This document shows, in pieces, positions 37,734-46,801 of a stretch of 52,741 nucleotides of DNA. Source of the stretch: Chroococcus sp. CMT-3BRIN-NPC107 (GTDB taxonomy: Bacteria; Cyanobacteriota; Cyanobacteriia; Cyanobacteriales; Chroococcidiopsidaceae); the NCBI GenBank assembly GCA_019359635.1, contig JAHHGY010000022.1:1-52741 (forward strand). The letters run 5' to 3'. The position numbers and the translations under genes were made by a program. Each line of letters starts with the position of its first letter. The stretch's first letter is position 1. The notes under the pieces were generated by a model, which saw nothing but the letters and a program-made list of their open reading frames with translations, was not told where the DNA came from and ran no database searches.

Positions 37734-38012
37734 TTATTTTAAGGGATGATTTTGACTCAATAGTTTTTCTACATGAGCTTCATCAATTCTAGAGACAATC
37801 TTTGTCGCTTCGTGCAAGTCTCTGGTAGTTTTTGCCAATGTAAAAGTTGAACCAACGCTGAAAGCTAAACCCATACCCATAAAGCCTTTGATCCAATTAT
37901 CTACAGGCAAATTGACAATACCTATAGTTGTTATGCCGATAGACAGACCAAAAGCAGCCCATGTTTGAAAAATCCAAGCATTGCTATCTCTCTGACGACT
38001 GTAATTGTTCAT
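37734..38012 (-). CDS. YiaA/YiaB-type two-helix membrane protein
   Basis: A 92-residue protein from ATG 38012 (MNNYSRQRDSNAW). Two transmembrane helices are visible: WIFQTWAAFGLSIGITTIGIVNL and WIKGFMGMGLAFSVGSTFTLAKTTRD, the layout of the YiaA/B two-helix domain. The hydrophilic C-terminus HEATKIVSRIDEAHVEKLL is likely cytoplasmic. Function of the family is unknown. An earlier TTG at 38027 is possible. It converges on the ferredoxin operon. Confidence 0.8.
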   Translation of the reverse strand: MNNYSRQRDSNAWIFQTWAAFGLSIGITTIGIVNLPVDNWIKGFMGMGLAFSVGSTFTLAKTTRDLHEATKIVSRIDEAHVEKLLSQNHPLK

Positions 38013-38139
38013 AATTTGTCTACCCAAAGGAAGGTATAAAGAAACTTATATGTATTGTTTATAGCCTAAAAATAATTGGGTAGATTTTGCTGGTAGACAG
38101 GCTGCAAACTGGTAAATCAATAGTGCAATTATTAAGTAT

Positions 38140-38724
38140 TTAAGCAAAAGCTAAATTATTGCCGATTATCTGGCGAATTTCGGTAGTTAGATGCTTATAA
38201 GTATCTTCTGGAAAAACTGGGGAAGTGCGCTCGCTCTCTATACCTAAACCTAAATCGATCCAAGACGTGCAACCGCCGTATTCAGGACGATAATTAATAA
38301 CCTGGGGCTTTAGTAGCTTGTAAGTGCGTAGTAATAGAATGAAGATAGGTTGGCGAGGTTTCCATTTTAGGCGATCGCTAATAAACCGCTCGTTCCAAAT
38401 ATGAAAGGGTAGAAGTGCTTTAATAGTGTTTTCTTCACTTACAGGCAAAACATCGGTAATTTCTGCCCAGCTAGATATATTAACTTGTTCGGGATGCCAG
38501 CCGGAAGTTACAGGGGTAACGCGACTTTGATAAACAGGCTTTAAAAGTGCTGGTTGTTGATGTTCGTAAGTGGGATAAAGGAGAATGCGATCGCGCGGGA
38601 CTTGAAACTTGCCTTGGCTTTCTTTGATGCCGCCTTTACGCAGCAACATAATTGTTTTACCTTGTTCTAAGGCTTCGAGTGCGATCGCCCATTCTTTAAG
38701 CGCGTGAGTAACGATTGAGGACAT
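38140..38724 (-). CDS. DUF1802 family protein
   Basis: A 194-residue soluble protein. Characteristic text: HALKEWAIALEALEQGKTIMLLRKGGIKE (start), LLYPTYEHQQPALLKP, and PFHIWNERFISDRLKWKPRQPIFILLLRTYKL. These match DUF1802, found in cyanobacteria and some other bacteria, with no known activity. It is divergent from the lipoprotein gene, 61 bases apart. Confidence 0.88.
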   Translation of the reverse strand: MSSIVTHALKEWAIALEALEQGKTIMLLRKGGIKESQGKFQVPRDRILLYPTYEHQQPALLKPVYQSRVTPVTSGWHPEQVNISSWAEITDVLPVSEENTIKALLPFHIWNERFISDRLKWKPRQPIFILLLRTYKLLKPQVINYRPEYGGCTSWIDLGLGIESERTSPVFPEDTYKHLTTEIRQIIGNNLAFA

Positions 38725-38785
38725 ATCTAAGATTAGTGGGTTCCTCAGCTTATACTAGCGCTGGAAACTTGCAATAAAAATAGTT

Positions 38786-39166
38786 ATGTGGCGGTTAGTT
38801 TTAGTTTTAGCGCTGTTGCTGACAGGTTGTAGCAGTGGAGAACCAAATAGAGAAATAGCCGAAAAAGCGATCGCTTTGCAAACTCGGCAACTTCAGCAAC
38901 AGTTACAGCAAAACGTTAGTAAATTTGATATTTCCCAAGTAAATATTACCCAAAAGCAGCCTTTGAGCATTGATAAATTAGCAGGGTATCGAATCGGTGG
39001 CACTTATGACTTTACAATTAGTCTGCCAAAACAACGATTGAGTAAGCACAAAAATCCCTTCGATCTTTATTTGCAACGCCAAAAAGAAGGTAAGACTTGG
39101 CGGTTGGCATTGCCGAAAGTGGCTAAAAATGGCTTTTTTACCTGGCTTACTTATGCGATCGATTAA
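38786..39166 (+). CDS. Small lipoprotein of unknown function
   Basis: A 126-residue exported protein. The start MWRLVLVLALLLTGCSSGE is a lipoprotein signal with lipobox LLTGC, so the mature protein would be lipid-anchored at Cys15. A Gln-rich helix (LQTRQLQQQLQQNVSKF) is followed by a beta-rich domain (YRIGGTYDFTISLPKQRLSKHKNPFDLYLQRQ) ending in GFFTWLTYAID. Family not recognised. It is followed by wecB after 25 bases and is probably co-transcribed. Confidence 0.75.
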   Translation: MWRLVLVLALLLTGCSSGEPNREIAEKAIALQTRQLQQQLQQNVSKFDISQVNITQKQPLSIDKLAGYRIGGTYDFTISLPKQRLSKHKNPFDLYLQRQKEGKTWRLALPKVAKNGFFTWLTYAID

Positions 39167-39191
39167 AAATTTACTCAGTAATTAAAGGAAT

Positions 39192-40313
39192 ATGCTTAAA
39201 CCCCAAGTAAATATTATTTTAGGTACGCGCCCCGAAGCAATTAAACTCGCGCCCGTCATTCAAGTATTTCAGCGATCGCAATCTGTAGACGTGGAGGTAA
39301 TTTTAACAGGTCAACATCGGGAAATGGTCGAACAAGTAATGCAGCTATTTGACCTCAAAGGCGATAAAGATTTAGAGATTATGCAGGCGGGACAATCACT
39401 TACAGATATTACCGAACGCAGTTTACGCGGCTTAGAGAAGTTATTTAAACAAAATAAGCCAGATTTTGTTATTGTCCAAGGCGATACTACTACAGCTTTT
39501 GCTGCGACTTTAGCGGCATTTTATCAACAAATTCCTGTAGGTCACGTTGAAGCAGGATTGCGAACAGACGATTTATTTAATCCCTTTCCTGAAGAAGCCA
39601 ATCGGCGGTTGATTTCCCAGCTTACACAATTGCATTTTGCCCCCACAACTTTAGCCGTCGAAAACCTCCAACGTTCGGGAGTAGTAGGAGAAATTCACCA
39701 TACAGGTAATACCGTTATTGATGCTTTACTCACCGTCGCTAAACGTCAGCCAGCTTGCGACATCAAGGGTTTAGATTGGTCAAAACACCGCGTTTTACTT
39801 GCAACCGTACATCGGCGAGAAAATTGGGGAGAACCATTAAAAGATATTGCTCAAAGCTTTTTACAATTATTAGAGTTGTTCCCAGATACAGCGTTACTTT
39901 TACCTTTGCATCGCAATCCTACCGTGCGCGAACCTTTGCAGCAATTATTAGGTAGTCATCCAAGAGTGTTTTTAACGGAACCTTTAGATTATGCTCAATT
40001 AGTAGGCGCGATCGGGAAATCCTATCTTTTACTAACTGATTCCGGCGGATTGCAAGAAGAAGCGCCAAGTTTGGGTAAACCTGTATTAGTATTGCGAGAA
40101 ACCACCGAACGCCCAGAAGCTGTAACGGCTGGTACAGCAAAGCTTGTAGGGACTAATCCCGATGTTATTGTCGCGAATGCGAAGGCATTATTAAGTGATG
40201 AGACTGCTTATCAAAAAATGTCTACAGCAATTAATCCTTTTGGTGATGGTAATGCTTCGGAACGAATTAGGCAAATTGTAGAAAATTATTTAGGTAAAAC
40301 TATCTCTAATTGA
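39192..40313 (+). CDS. wecB: UDP-N-acetylglucosamine 2-epimerase
   Basis: A non-hydrolysing epimerase that makes UDP-N-acetylmannosamine for cell-surface polysaccharides; 373 residues, cytoplasmic, GT-B fold. Motifs: ILGTRPEAIKLAPVI (start), TGQHREMV, VQGDTTTAFAATLAAFY, VGHVEAGLRTDD with the catalytic acidic residue, FPEEANRRLISQL, TVHRRENWG and LTDSGGLQEEAPSLGKPVLVLRETTERPEA. All family hallmarks are intact. Its last 28 bases overlap the convergent Nif3-like gene. Confidence 0.97.
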   Translation: MLKPQVNIILGTRPEAIKLAPVIQVFQRSQSVDVEVILTGQHREMVEQVMQLFDLKGDKDLEIMQAGQSLTDITERSLRGLEKLFKQNKPDFVIVQGDTTTAFAATLAAFYQQIPVGHVEAGLRTDDLFNPFPEEANRRLISQLTQLHFAPTTLAVENLQRSGVVGEIHHTGNTVIDALLTVAKRQPACDIKGLDWSKHRVLLATVHRRENWGEPLKDIAQSFLQLLELFPDTALLLPLHRNPTVREPLQQLLGSHPRVFLTEPLDYAQLVGAIGKSYLLLTDSGGLQEEAPSLGKPVLVLRETTERPEAVTAGTAKLVGTNPDVIVANAKALLSDETAYQKMSTAINPFGDGNASERIRQIVENYLGKTISN

Positions 40314-40990
40314 GCAAAGCGATCGCGCAGTAAGCCAGATAATGACCGCAATCCCCATTCTTCACTGCGCCGATGCCCAATAGTTACGCAACTAATCCCA
40401 GTTTCTTCTAAAGCTAGTTTAGCGCTTTGTCTCAATTGCCCAGTAATGTAAATATTTGCCCCCCGCTCTTTTGCTTCCCGCACTAAAACATCTGTCATTG
40501 CACCTACTACCGCCACCCGCGAAATATTGCCTGTAAGACTGGGAATTATGCGATCGCACCCGTGAAAAATTTGCTTGAGGCGATCGCAATATTGATTAAA
40601 ACTATGGCTTTCAATGTCTCCTAGCATCCCTAGGGCGCGTCCTTCTTTTTCGCTTAACACTTCTAAATTAGACATTTCGAGTACCGTTGCGAGGCGAGGA
40701 TTAAAACCAAGGGTTAAAGATTCATCAAAAGCCAAATGATAAGCAATTACACCAATATCAACCGTTGGCATTTGCCAAGGACGATGTAAAAATAGCCCGT
40801 CTAAGCGCTCTTGCTGCGTCCAGGCGGTGAATTCTGACCAGGGTTCTAGGGCAAGTCCAAAACGGGCGATCGCTCTTGCTGAAGGTATATAAACGCCGTT
40901 TTGGTCATTGCTAAAACGATTTACTCTAAAAAAGCTAGAGAGAAACTGAGCAATATCGTCTAGATAAATTTGAGGACAGGTAACTATCAT
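40286..40990 (-). CDS. Nif3-like dinuclear metal-centre protein
   Basis: A 234-residue protein of the Nif3/DUF34 family. Motifs: GLFLHRPWQMP (metal-ligand His region), AYHLAFDESLTLGFN, VAVVGAMTDVLVREAKERGANIYITGQLRQSAK, and the C-terminal IGHRRSEEWGLRSL (the conserved GH..SE). It is somewhat shorter than most members (250-370). The family binds two metal ions and may act as a cyclohydrolase-like hydrolase, but its role is not firmly known. Confidence 0.85.
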   Translation of the reverse strand: MIVTCPQIYLDDIAQFLSSFFRVNRFSNDQNGVYIPSARAIARFGLALEPWSEFTAWTQQERLDGLFLHRPWQMPTVDIGVIAYHLAFDESLTLGFNPRLATVLEMSNLEVLSEKEGRALGMLGDIESHSFNQYCDRLKQIFHGCDRIIPSLTGNISRVAVVGAMTDVLVREAKERGANIYITGQLRQSAKLALEETGISCVTIGHRRSEEWGLRSLSGLLRDRFAQLEIVLPK

Positions 40991-41062
40991 TGCTAGTGCG
41001 ATCGCGCTTTAAAATAATTTTCACCATAACAACAGCGAAATTGCCTCACACTAAGGGTATTA

Positions 41063-41938
41063 ATGCGTTTATTTTTGCTGATGTTCAACCCTGATTTCTA
41101 CTTTGCTGTAACTAATATTCAAAACTTAGTAACTCTATTACAGTTTCCTTTCATGCAAAGAGCGATCGCTGGTGGGGTATTAATGGGACTCCTCGGCGGC
41201 TTGCTAGGAAGTTTTGTTACTTTACGTCAGCTATCGTTTTTTAGCCATGCAGTCGGTCACGCGGCTTTAATTGGTGTGGCTTTGGGTGTATTGCTGCATA
41301 TAGAACCCACCTTAATGCTTTTGCCTTTTACTTTAGTATTTGGTTTAGTTGTCTTGTACCTAATCGATCAAACCGATTTAGCTAGTGACAACGTACTTAG
41401 CATTGTTTTATCAGGTGCTTTAGCTGTCGGTGTTATCTTGACAAGCTTAATTAAAGGCTATCGCGGTAACTTAATGGCGGTACTATTTGGCGATATTCTT
41501 GCCATTAATACTACCGATTTAATTTTGACTGCGATCGTGCTTGTAGGTGCGGCGGTTTTTTTGTTATCTACTCTCAGACAGCAAATATTACTAACTCTCA
41601 ATCCGGCGGTGGCGCAAGTTCAGGGTATTCCCGTGCAGTTGTATCGTTACTTTTTTGTAGTTTTGCTATCTTTAGCGGTAGCCGTAGCAATCAAAGCTGT
41701 AGGAGTGTTGCTAGTTAATGCTTTTTTAGTAATTCCCGCTTCTAGTGCCAAACTTCTCAGCCACCACTTTACACGCTTTCTCACATTGTCTGTAATCCTT
41801 GGGGCAATAAGTAGTATTGTTGGGATGATAGTATCCGGTTTATTTAATATTGCTTCAGGACCTAGTATTGTTTTGGTGCAATTTATGCTATTTTTGGCTA
41901 TTTTTGGTACTGCTAAGTTGATAATCAAGACACCTTAA
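41063..41938 (+). CDS. ABC-3 family metal transporter permease (ZnuB/MntB-like)
   Basis: A 291-residue integral membrane permease with about 8-9 helices, of the zinc/manganese uptake (ABC-3) family. Landmarks: LMGLLGGLLGSFVTLRQLSFFSHAVGHAALIGVALG, LYLIDQTDLASDNVLSIVLSGALAVGVIL, and VGVLLVNAFLVIPASSAKLLS. The substrate cannot be told from sequence. No ATPase or solute-binding protein is adjacent, so partners are encoded elsewhere or lost. ATG 41063 is used; an ATG at 41081 would shorten it by six residues. Confidence 0.9.
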   Translation: MRLFLLMFNPDFYFAVTNIQNLVTLLQFPFMQRAIAGGVLMGLLGGLLGSFVTLRQLSFFSHAVGHAALIGVALGVLLHIEPTLMLLPFTLVFGLVVLYLIDQTDLASDNVLSIVLSGALAVGVILTSLIKGYRGNLMAVLFGDILAINTTDLILTAIVLVGAAVFLLSTLRQQILLTLNPAVAQVQGIPVQLYRYFFVVLLSLAVAVAIKAVGVLLVNAFLVIPASSAKLLSHHFTRFLTLSVILGAISSIVGMIVSGLFNIASGPSIVLVQFMLFLAIFGTAKLIIKTP

Positions 41939-42016
41939 GTTGTTTTGATTATTTGCTTGCCAAAACTATCTATATTTGCTAGCTTAATAAAGCACTCAAA
42001 ACGCAAGTTGGCGTGC

Positions 42017-42089
<73 letters not shown>

Positions 42090-42254
42090 TTAATTAAAAA
42101 CAAGCAATCTAGATATTTCAATGGTTTTCAGCCTCCTGGGAAGTTGTGACTTATAGTAATTCCGTACTACTGCTGGTGGTTTGTAGATAAATACTTGGTG
42201 TAAAGATGGTGTAAAAGTTCTAGAAAGAAGATAAGCTATTACGCCAAAAATATT

Positions 42255-42437
42255 ATGTATTCAAAAACCGCTACAGGCAGCGCATCTAAGGGAACAATGT
42301 CTATCCTTAGTTTTAACGGTCTGTTGCAATTACGATTCAATTATGGTGATAAGCACTATTACATCTCTACAGGTTTAGCTGATGAGGTTGGTAATACACT
42401 TAATTTTCTTATTGTTCTGACTCTGCTTAGACGGTAA
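42255..42437 (+). pseudogene. Truncated tyrosine integrase N-terminus
   Basis: Sixty codons. The text SKGTMSILSFNGLLQLRFNYGDKHYYISTGLAD resembles the Arm-DNA-binding N-terminal domain of cyanobacterial tyrosine integrases (KGTVSI..F.GRLQLRF.Y.GKRYYISTGL). The next 20 residues lose the family pattern and the frame stops at 42437, so the core-binding and catalytic domains are absent. It lies 165 bases after tRNA-Phe, a typical integrase target, so it probably marks an eroded integrated element. It is short, so the call is tentative. Confidence 0.55.
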
Positions 42438-42480
42438 TTTAGTCAAGTTGATAAACCTTAAAACTTAATAAAAACCAATT

Positions 42481-43038
42481 ATGCCTCAACTCAAAACCCA
42501 ACTCACTCTCGAAGAATTCCTTGCACTCCCTGAAGGAGATATTATTTACGAACTAATTGATGGCGAAGCAGTACCTAAATTGTCACCAAAACGTTTTCAT
42601 TCTAAATTAACTCTTGTCTTGGCTATGCTTTTTAGCCAATGGGCGCAAAATGCTGGAGAAGTTGGGATTGAATGGGCTATAGCTTTAAAGCGTAACGGTC
42701 AAGATTGGCTTCCTATTCCCGATTTACTTTACATTTCCTATGCTCGTTTAAATCGGGATGTTGTTATCGATGAAGCTTGTCCTGTCCCTCCAGAACTTGC
42801 TATAGAAATTATCTCCCCTGACCAAACTTTTGCCCAAATGACCGAAAAAGCTACCGATTATCTCAAAGCAGGGATACTTAGAGTGTGGGTTGTGGATGCA
42901 AAAGCCAAAGCTATTACTATTTTTTATCCTGATAGCCCACCACATACAAAAAGAGGTGAGAATACGTTAGCTGATGCTTTGCTAGAAGGAATAACTTTTA
43001 CACCCGAAGATATTTTTCAACAAGCTAGAATTCCTTAA
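42481..43038 (+). CDS. Uma2-family (DUF820) putative restriction-like endonuclease
   Basis: A 185-residue soluble protein with the PD-(D/E)XK-type Uma2 fold, a family greatly expanded in cyanobacteria. Motifs: LTLEEFLALPEGDIIYELIDGEAV (conserved YELI[D/E]GE), PIPDLLYIS (catalytic Asp block), PELAIEIISPDQT (E-x-I/V-SP) and YLKAGILRVWVVDAKAKAITIFYP. Its physiological role is unknown. It is often found near mobile or stress-related loci; here it is just after the integrase stub. Confidence 0.9.
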   Translation: MPQLKTQLTLEEFLALPEGDIIYELIDGEAVPKLSPKRFHSKLTLVLAMLFSQWAQNAGEVGIEWAIALKRNGQDWLPIPDLLYISYARLNRDVVIDEACPVPPELAIEIISPDQTFAQMTEKATDYLKAGILRVWVVDAKAKAITIFYPDSPPHTKRGENTLADALLEGITFTPEDIFQQARIP

Positions 43039-43158
43039 GCTAAAATTTACTCTCCTCTAATGTTGTAAGCCGGTAAACCACAATTACTTTACAGACATTT
43101 ATGCAAATACACAAATCTGAAACTATCCGCGTTTCGGCGCTCCACAAGTAGTGACTCT

Positions 43159-43302
43159 ATGAACGTGCGGCTTGCTGACGGTAATCTCAAATCCTACCCA
43201 CTAAATCGGCAAGTATTTAGTTCGCTCAAGCCGATTAAAGGTATTGCAATTATCCTAGACAAAGACACTGAAGTTGAAGTCTCGAAGGAAGGGCGACCGT
43301 GA
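43159..43302 (+). CDS. Possible small gene of unknown function
   Basis: A 47-residue frame from ATG 43159 to TGA 43300-43302: MNVRLADGNLKSYPLNRQVF, then SSLKPIKGIAIILDKDTEVEVSKEGRP. It has a plausible amino-acid mix and alternating hydrophobic pattern, but no family is recognised and no ribosome site is clear. It could be the remains of a longer gene, since the adjacent frame upstream ends in stops at 43148-43153. Confidence 0.3.
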   Translation: MNVRLADGNLKSYPLNRQVFSSLKPIKGIAIILDKDTEVEVSKEGRP

Positions 43303-43331
43303 ATTAAGCAATTATTATTACTGCTAAGTTT

Positions 43332-43370
43332 AGCGATCGCTTTAGTTAATTTTTGCTCAAAGCGATCGCT
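43332..43370. repeat. Hairpin formed by two HIP1 sites
   Basis: AGCGATCGCTTT at 43332-43343 pairs exactly with AAAGCGATCGCT at 43359-43370 (12 bp, 15-nt loop). It lies 7 bases beyond the end of the minus-strand secreted-protein gene and may act as its terminator, although no T-run follows on that strand. Confidence 0.6.
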
Positions 43371-43376
43371 TATAAA

Positions 43377-43748
43377 TTAACGTGTAGCAATTCTCGAACA
43401 ACTAACTGATTGAATACCACTGCTAGAAACACTTACATTCACAGTTCCATCAGCAAGGCAATTAGTAACTTTATTTCCATTTCTAATTTGTAAGTCGCGT
43501 GCCAAAGTACAACTTTCAAATTGTCCTTTTTCATCAAAAGAGATATATTTGTTTTTCTGGCAAGCAAAAAAATTGTTATTTAATCCAATATTGGCATCAA
43601 AACTTAAAATGCAACTTGATAAAGAGCCATTTAAGTGGTTACTAGCAGTGTTTGTTTCGCAGGAAACGGCAGCTTTAGCTACTTGAGGCAAGGCGACTGT
43701 AGAAATTAAGCTTAAGGCGGATATAGCTACTTTTAGAAGTTTTGACAT
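43377..43748 (-). CDS. Small secreted cysteine-rich protein
   Basis: A 123-residue protein with a clear signal peptide (SKLLKVAISALSLISTVALPQVAKA, cleavage expected after AKA). The mature part has six cysteines (VSCETN, SSCILS, FACQKN, ESCTLA, TNCLAD, VSCSRI), likely forming disulfides in the periplasm, and a repeated motif of about 45 residues built around C-Ile/Leu-Ser or Thr-Leu-Ala followed by a strand. Family not recognised. Isolated, with AT-rich flanks. Confidence 0.7.
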   Translation of the reverse strand: MSKLLKVAISALSLISTVALPQVAKAAVSCETNTASNHLNGSLSSCILSFDANIGLNNNFFACQKNKYISFDEKGQFESCTLARDLQIRNGNKVTNCLADGTVNVSVSSSGIQSVSCSRIATR

Positions 43749-43900
43749 ATTTTGAGCAAGTAAATTGATATATTACTTGCTATTGTCAGCTTAAGTTACT
43801 TTTAATACCTCCGCATTCCTACGCTAATTGATATAAAGTTTCAATGAAAGTAGCGACTTCTCTTGGTAAGATTAATTAGAAGAAATACTTTTATAAACTT

Positions 43901-45121
43901 TTAATCTAGACTAAAATCGCTAAGTAGAGCTAATTGATTGGGTTCGGTAATTGTTACTTGCCAACTGCCATCTGTTAATTTTTTGGTTACTGCATTTTTT
44001 ATTTGCACAGATTCATCTACAGCGTCTATAGGATTAATGGGAATTTGATTGAGAGTTTGTCTTGACACTACTACTCTATAAACTGCACTTGCTGGCGTTA
44101 CTACTTTAAACTCTATATTTTCTGGTGTTAATACTGTGTATTCTGTAACTTGACCTTGAATAATAGTTGATGGCTGATTTTGCTTTTTACAAAACACATT
44201 TACAGTCCTCTCTAAACTAAGAGAATTTAGCTTAAATTCAGGACAACTTAAGATTGATTCTGTTCTAAACAAAATTTTTCTCAATTCATCGTAATCAGGA
44301 ATTTTTCTTGCTCCATAATTAGCTTTTGTTTGAATATCTGCTGGTGCATTCAATAAAATATTGCTAATTTTTTTTCTATCACTTCTAGATAATTTAGGAG
44401 ATAAATAAACTCCCGCACCAGGAATTGCTTTACTAAGATGAATTATTCTTAGCTGGGGGTCATCTTTAATTGCGTCATACCTAGAAGATGCAATATCAAC
44501 TTGTCCTGATTTAACTAATTCTCTAGTTTCTGTAGGACTATAACCTGTACCTATACGTAAGGACTTGCCATACAAAGTATAAATCGGCAAATGAAAGGTT
44601 GGGGCAGATTCTGCGCTTCCTAAAGCAATAGTTGAAGTTGAATTTATATCGGCAATAGATTTAATTTCACTGTCAGCGCGGACATATAAAGCGGCTCGAT
44701 AATAAAGCGGTCTATCGGGATACATTGTCGCAATTCCAAAGTACCTATTGTCTTCAGCTAAAATAGAAAATATAGGCGATCGCGTAAAGGCAATATCCCA
44801 CTCTTGAGTAGCAATACGCTGAGAATTTTGTCCGTAAGGTGTGTCTCTATCAGTTTCAACTTTAATATTAAGTTGTTTTTGCAAATAATTAGCTATATTG
44901 CTGTAATCTTCAGTTTTGGGCGGACTGGCTACACCAATAACTAATGGCTCAACTGCCAAATTTTTATAACAAGTACCCCAAATTCTTTTTTCACTTCTAC
45001 TGGGACAAGGTTCATTTAATTGCCAAACCCTAAAAATACTTCCACCAATAACTAACGCGATCGCGCTGGCAATTGCAGACAAAACTAATACTTTATTTTT
45101 ATTTTTAGAAAGTAATTCCAT
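43901..45121 (-). CDS. PhnD-type phosphate/phosphonate ABC substrate-binding protein
   Basis: A 406-residue protein anchored by an N-terminal transmembrane segment (NKVLVLSAIASAIALVIGGSIF). A periplasmic binding domain of the PhnD family follows: PLVIGVASPPKTEDYSNIANYLQKQLN, IATQEWDIAFTRSPIFSILAEDN, YYRAALYVRADSEIKSIADI, and GQVDIASSRYDAI. An extra C-terminal domain of about 100 residues (from SCPEFKLNSLSLERT) is unusual. No phn permease or ATPase gene is nearby. I chose ATG 45121 (MELLSKN); an ATG at 45136 adds five residues. Confidence 0.85.
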   Translation of the reverse strand: MELLSKNKNKVLVLSAIASAIALVIGGSIFRVWQLNEPCPSRSEKRIWGTCYKNLAVEPLVIGVASPPKTEDYSNIANYLQKQLNIKVETDRDTPYGQNSQRIATQEWDIAFTRSPIFSILAEDNRYFGIATMYPDRPLYYRAALYVRADSEIKSIADINSTSTIALGSAESAPTFHLPIYTLYGKSLRIGTGYSPTETRELVKSGQVDIASSRYDAIKDDPQLRIIHLSKAIPGAGVYLSPKLSRSDRKKISNILLNAPADIQTKANYGARKIPDYDELRKILFRTESILSCPEFKLNSLSLERTVNVFCKKQNQPSTIIQGQVTEYTVLTPENIEFKVVTPASAVYRVVVSRQTLNQIPINPIDAVDESVQIKNAVTKKLTDGSWQVTITEPNQLALLSDFSLD

Positions 45122-45266
45122 TTTGAAGAAGGGCAAAATCCTGTTAAGGCGGTAGTTTATTAAGTTTTAATTTCGTTTACCTATCTATTGTATAAACTCA
45201 AATCAACTTTGCCGTCTCTATAGTGATCGCACTAAAGTAGTATTTTAGGCAGTTGATAATTTAGCA

Positions 45267-46697
45267 ATGCACGTAACAAACAATTTGTCAACCAAAAGGA
45301 CCTGGGCAAAAGCGATCGACCATCCGGCTACAGAATTTGCTATGACGAAGTTACCGATTATTTCTGGCAGCATTCCTCAAAGCTTGCGGGGTACGCTGTA
45401 CCGCAATGGGCCGGCAAGGCTAGAGCGTGGGGGTATTCGAGTGGGACATTGGTTTGATGGCGATGGGGCGATTTTAGGCGTAAATTTCAGCGATGAGGGG
45501 GCAACGGGAACTTATCGCTACGTGCAAACGGCGGGATACGAGGAAGAAGCGGCGGCGGGCAAATTGCTTTACGGCAACTATGGCATGACTGCGCCCGGTG
45601 CAATTTGGAATCAATGGCGTAAACCATTCAAAAATGCTGCTAATACTTCCGTTTTGGCATTACCGGACAAACTTTTGGCATTGTGGGAAGGTGGCAAACC
45701 TCACGCCTTAGACTTGCAGACGTTGGCAACTATTGGCATGGATAGTTTAGCTGGACTGGAAGATAATTTACCTTATTCGGCTCATCCTAAAAGAGACTCA
45801 AAAACTGGAGAAATATTTAATTTTGGTATTAGTGCTGGCAAAGATGCCATTTTAAATATTTATAAAAGCGATCGCACGGGCAAAATTCTTAAAAAATCTG
45901 CAACAAAGCTTGATGGCTTACCTCTAATTCACGATTTTGTTTTAGCGGGGCAATATTTAGTATTTTTTGTGCCACCAGTACGAGTAAAGCCTTTACCAAT
46001 GTTAGTCGGATTGAGTAGTTATAGCGAGGCTTTGCAATGGCAGCCAAAATTAGGGACGCAGTGGCTAGTTTTTGACCGCGATAGCTTGTCGCTAGTGAAT
46101 CGAGGCGAAACTGGGGCATGGTATCAATGGCACTTTAGCAACGGTTATGTGGATGATAGCGGTGCGATCGTTGCCGGGATGGTGCGCTACGAAGACTTTG
46201 CCACAAATCAGTATCTCAAAGAAGTTGCAACGGGCAAAACTCATCACTTGGCTAAAAGTACGTTATGGCAAATACATCTCAATCCCCATACTGGCATCGA
46301 AGCCAACGAACAAATTTTAGATAATCATTGCGAATTCCCTGTAGTACCACCGCAGCAAGTAGGACAAAGCTCTAGTTCAACCTATTTATCGGTACATCGT
46401 CAAGGGATAGATTCTAGCAAAGAAATATTTGGAGCGATCGCTCGTTTTGATCATAAAACTAATACGCTCACCGTTGCTGATATGGGAGAAAACCGCTACC
46501 CCAGCGAACCAATATTTGCGCCAAACCCTGAAAAACCCGATACTGGCTGGATAATAACTGTTGTATACGATGGAAATACAGATAAGAGTGAAGTTTTAGT
46601 ATTAGATAGCGAAGGCTTGGATCGAGAACCTATTTGCAAACTCAGCTTACTTAGCGTGATTCCGCCAGGTTTTCATGGTACATGGCAACCTGGGTAA
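45267..46697 (+). CDS. Carotenoid oxygenase (RPE65/apocarotenoid oxygenase family)
   Basis: A 476-residue non-haem iron dioxygenase that cleaves carotenoids or apocarotenals, related to the apocarotenoid-15,15'-oxygenase of Synechocystis. The seven-bladed propeller's four iron-binding histidines can be placed in SAHPKRD, LIHDFVLAG, WHFSNGY and PGFHGTW. The N-terminus has LRGTLYRNGPARLERGG and HWFDGDGAI, family hallmarks. The exact substrate and cleavage bond are not decided by sequence. It probably makes retinal-type or other apocarotenoid products in the cytoplasm or at membranes. Start ATG 45267 is used; an ATG at 45342 (MTKLPIISG) is a shorter alternative. Confidence 0.95.
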   Translation: MHVTNNLSTKRTWAKAIDHPATEFAMTKLPIISGSIPQSLRGTLYRNGPARLERGGIRVGHWFDGDGAILGVNFSDEGATGTYRYVQTAGYEEEAAAGKLLYGNYGMTAPGAIWNQWRKPFKNAANTSVLALPDKLLALWEGGKPHALDLQTLATIGMDSLAGLEDNLPYSAHPKRDSKTGEIFNFGISAGKDAILNIYKSDRTGKILKKSATKLDGLPLIHDFVLAGQYLVFFVPPVRVKPLPMLVGLSSYSEALQWQPKLGTQWLVFDRDSLSLVNRGETGAWYQWHFSNGYVDDSGAIVAGMVRYEDFATNQYLKEVATGKTHHLAKSTLWQIHLNPHTGIEANEQILDNHCEFPVVPPQQVGQSSSSTYLSVHRQGIDSSKEIFGAIARFDHKTNTLTVADMGENRYPSEPIFAPNPEKPDTGWIITVVYDGNTDKSEVLVLDSEGLDREPICKLSLLSVIPPGFHGTWQPG

Positions 46698-46801
46698 AGT
46701 TTGATGATGATTTCACCTCCTAAGGTCGCGCCAGAGCGCTGCACTCGGTAAAAATATATTTGCGTCAAGACGCACGTAATATTACTAAATGAAAATTTTT
46801 T

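Noticed and set aside
42090..42260. Attachment-site duplication of the tRNA-Phe 3' end
   Set aside because: No second copy of the T-arm/acceptor sequence is visible downstream within the window.
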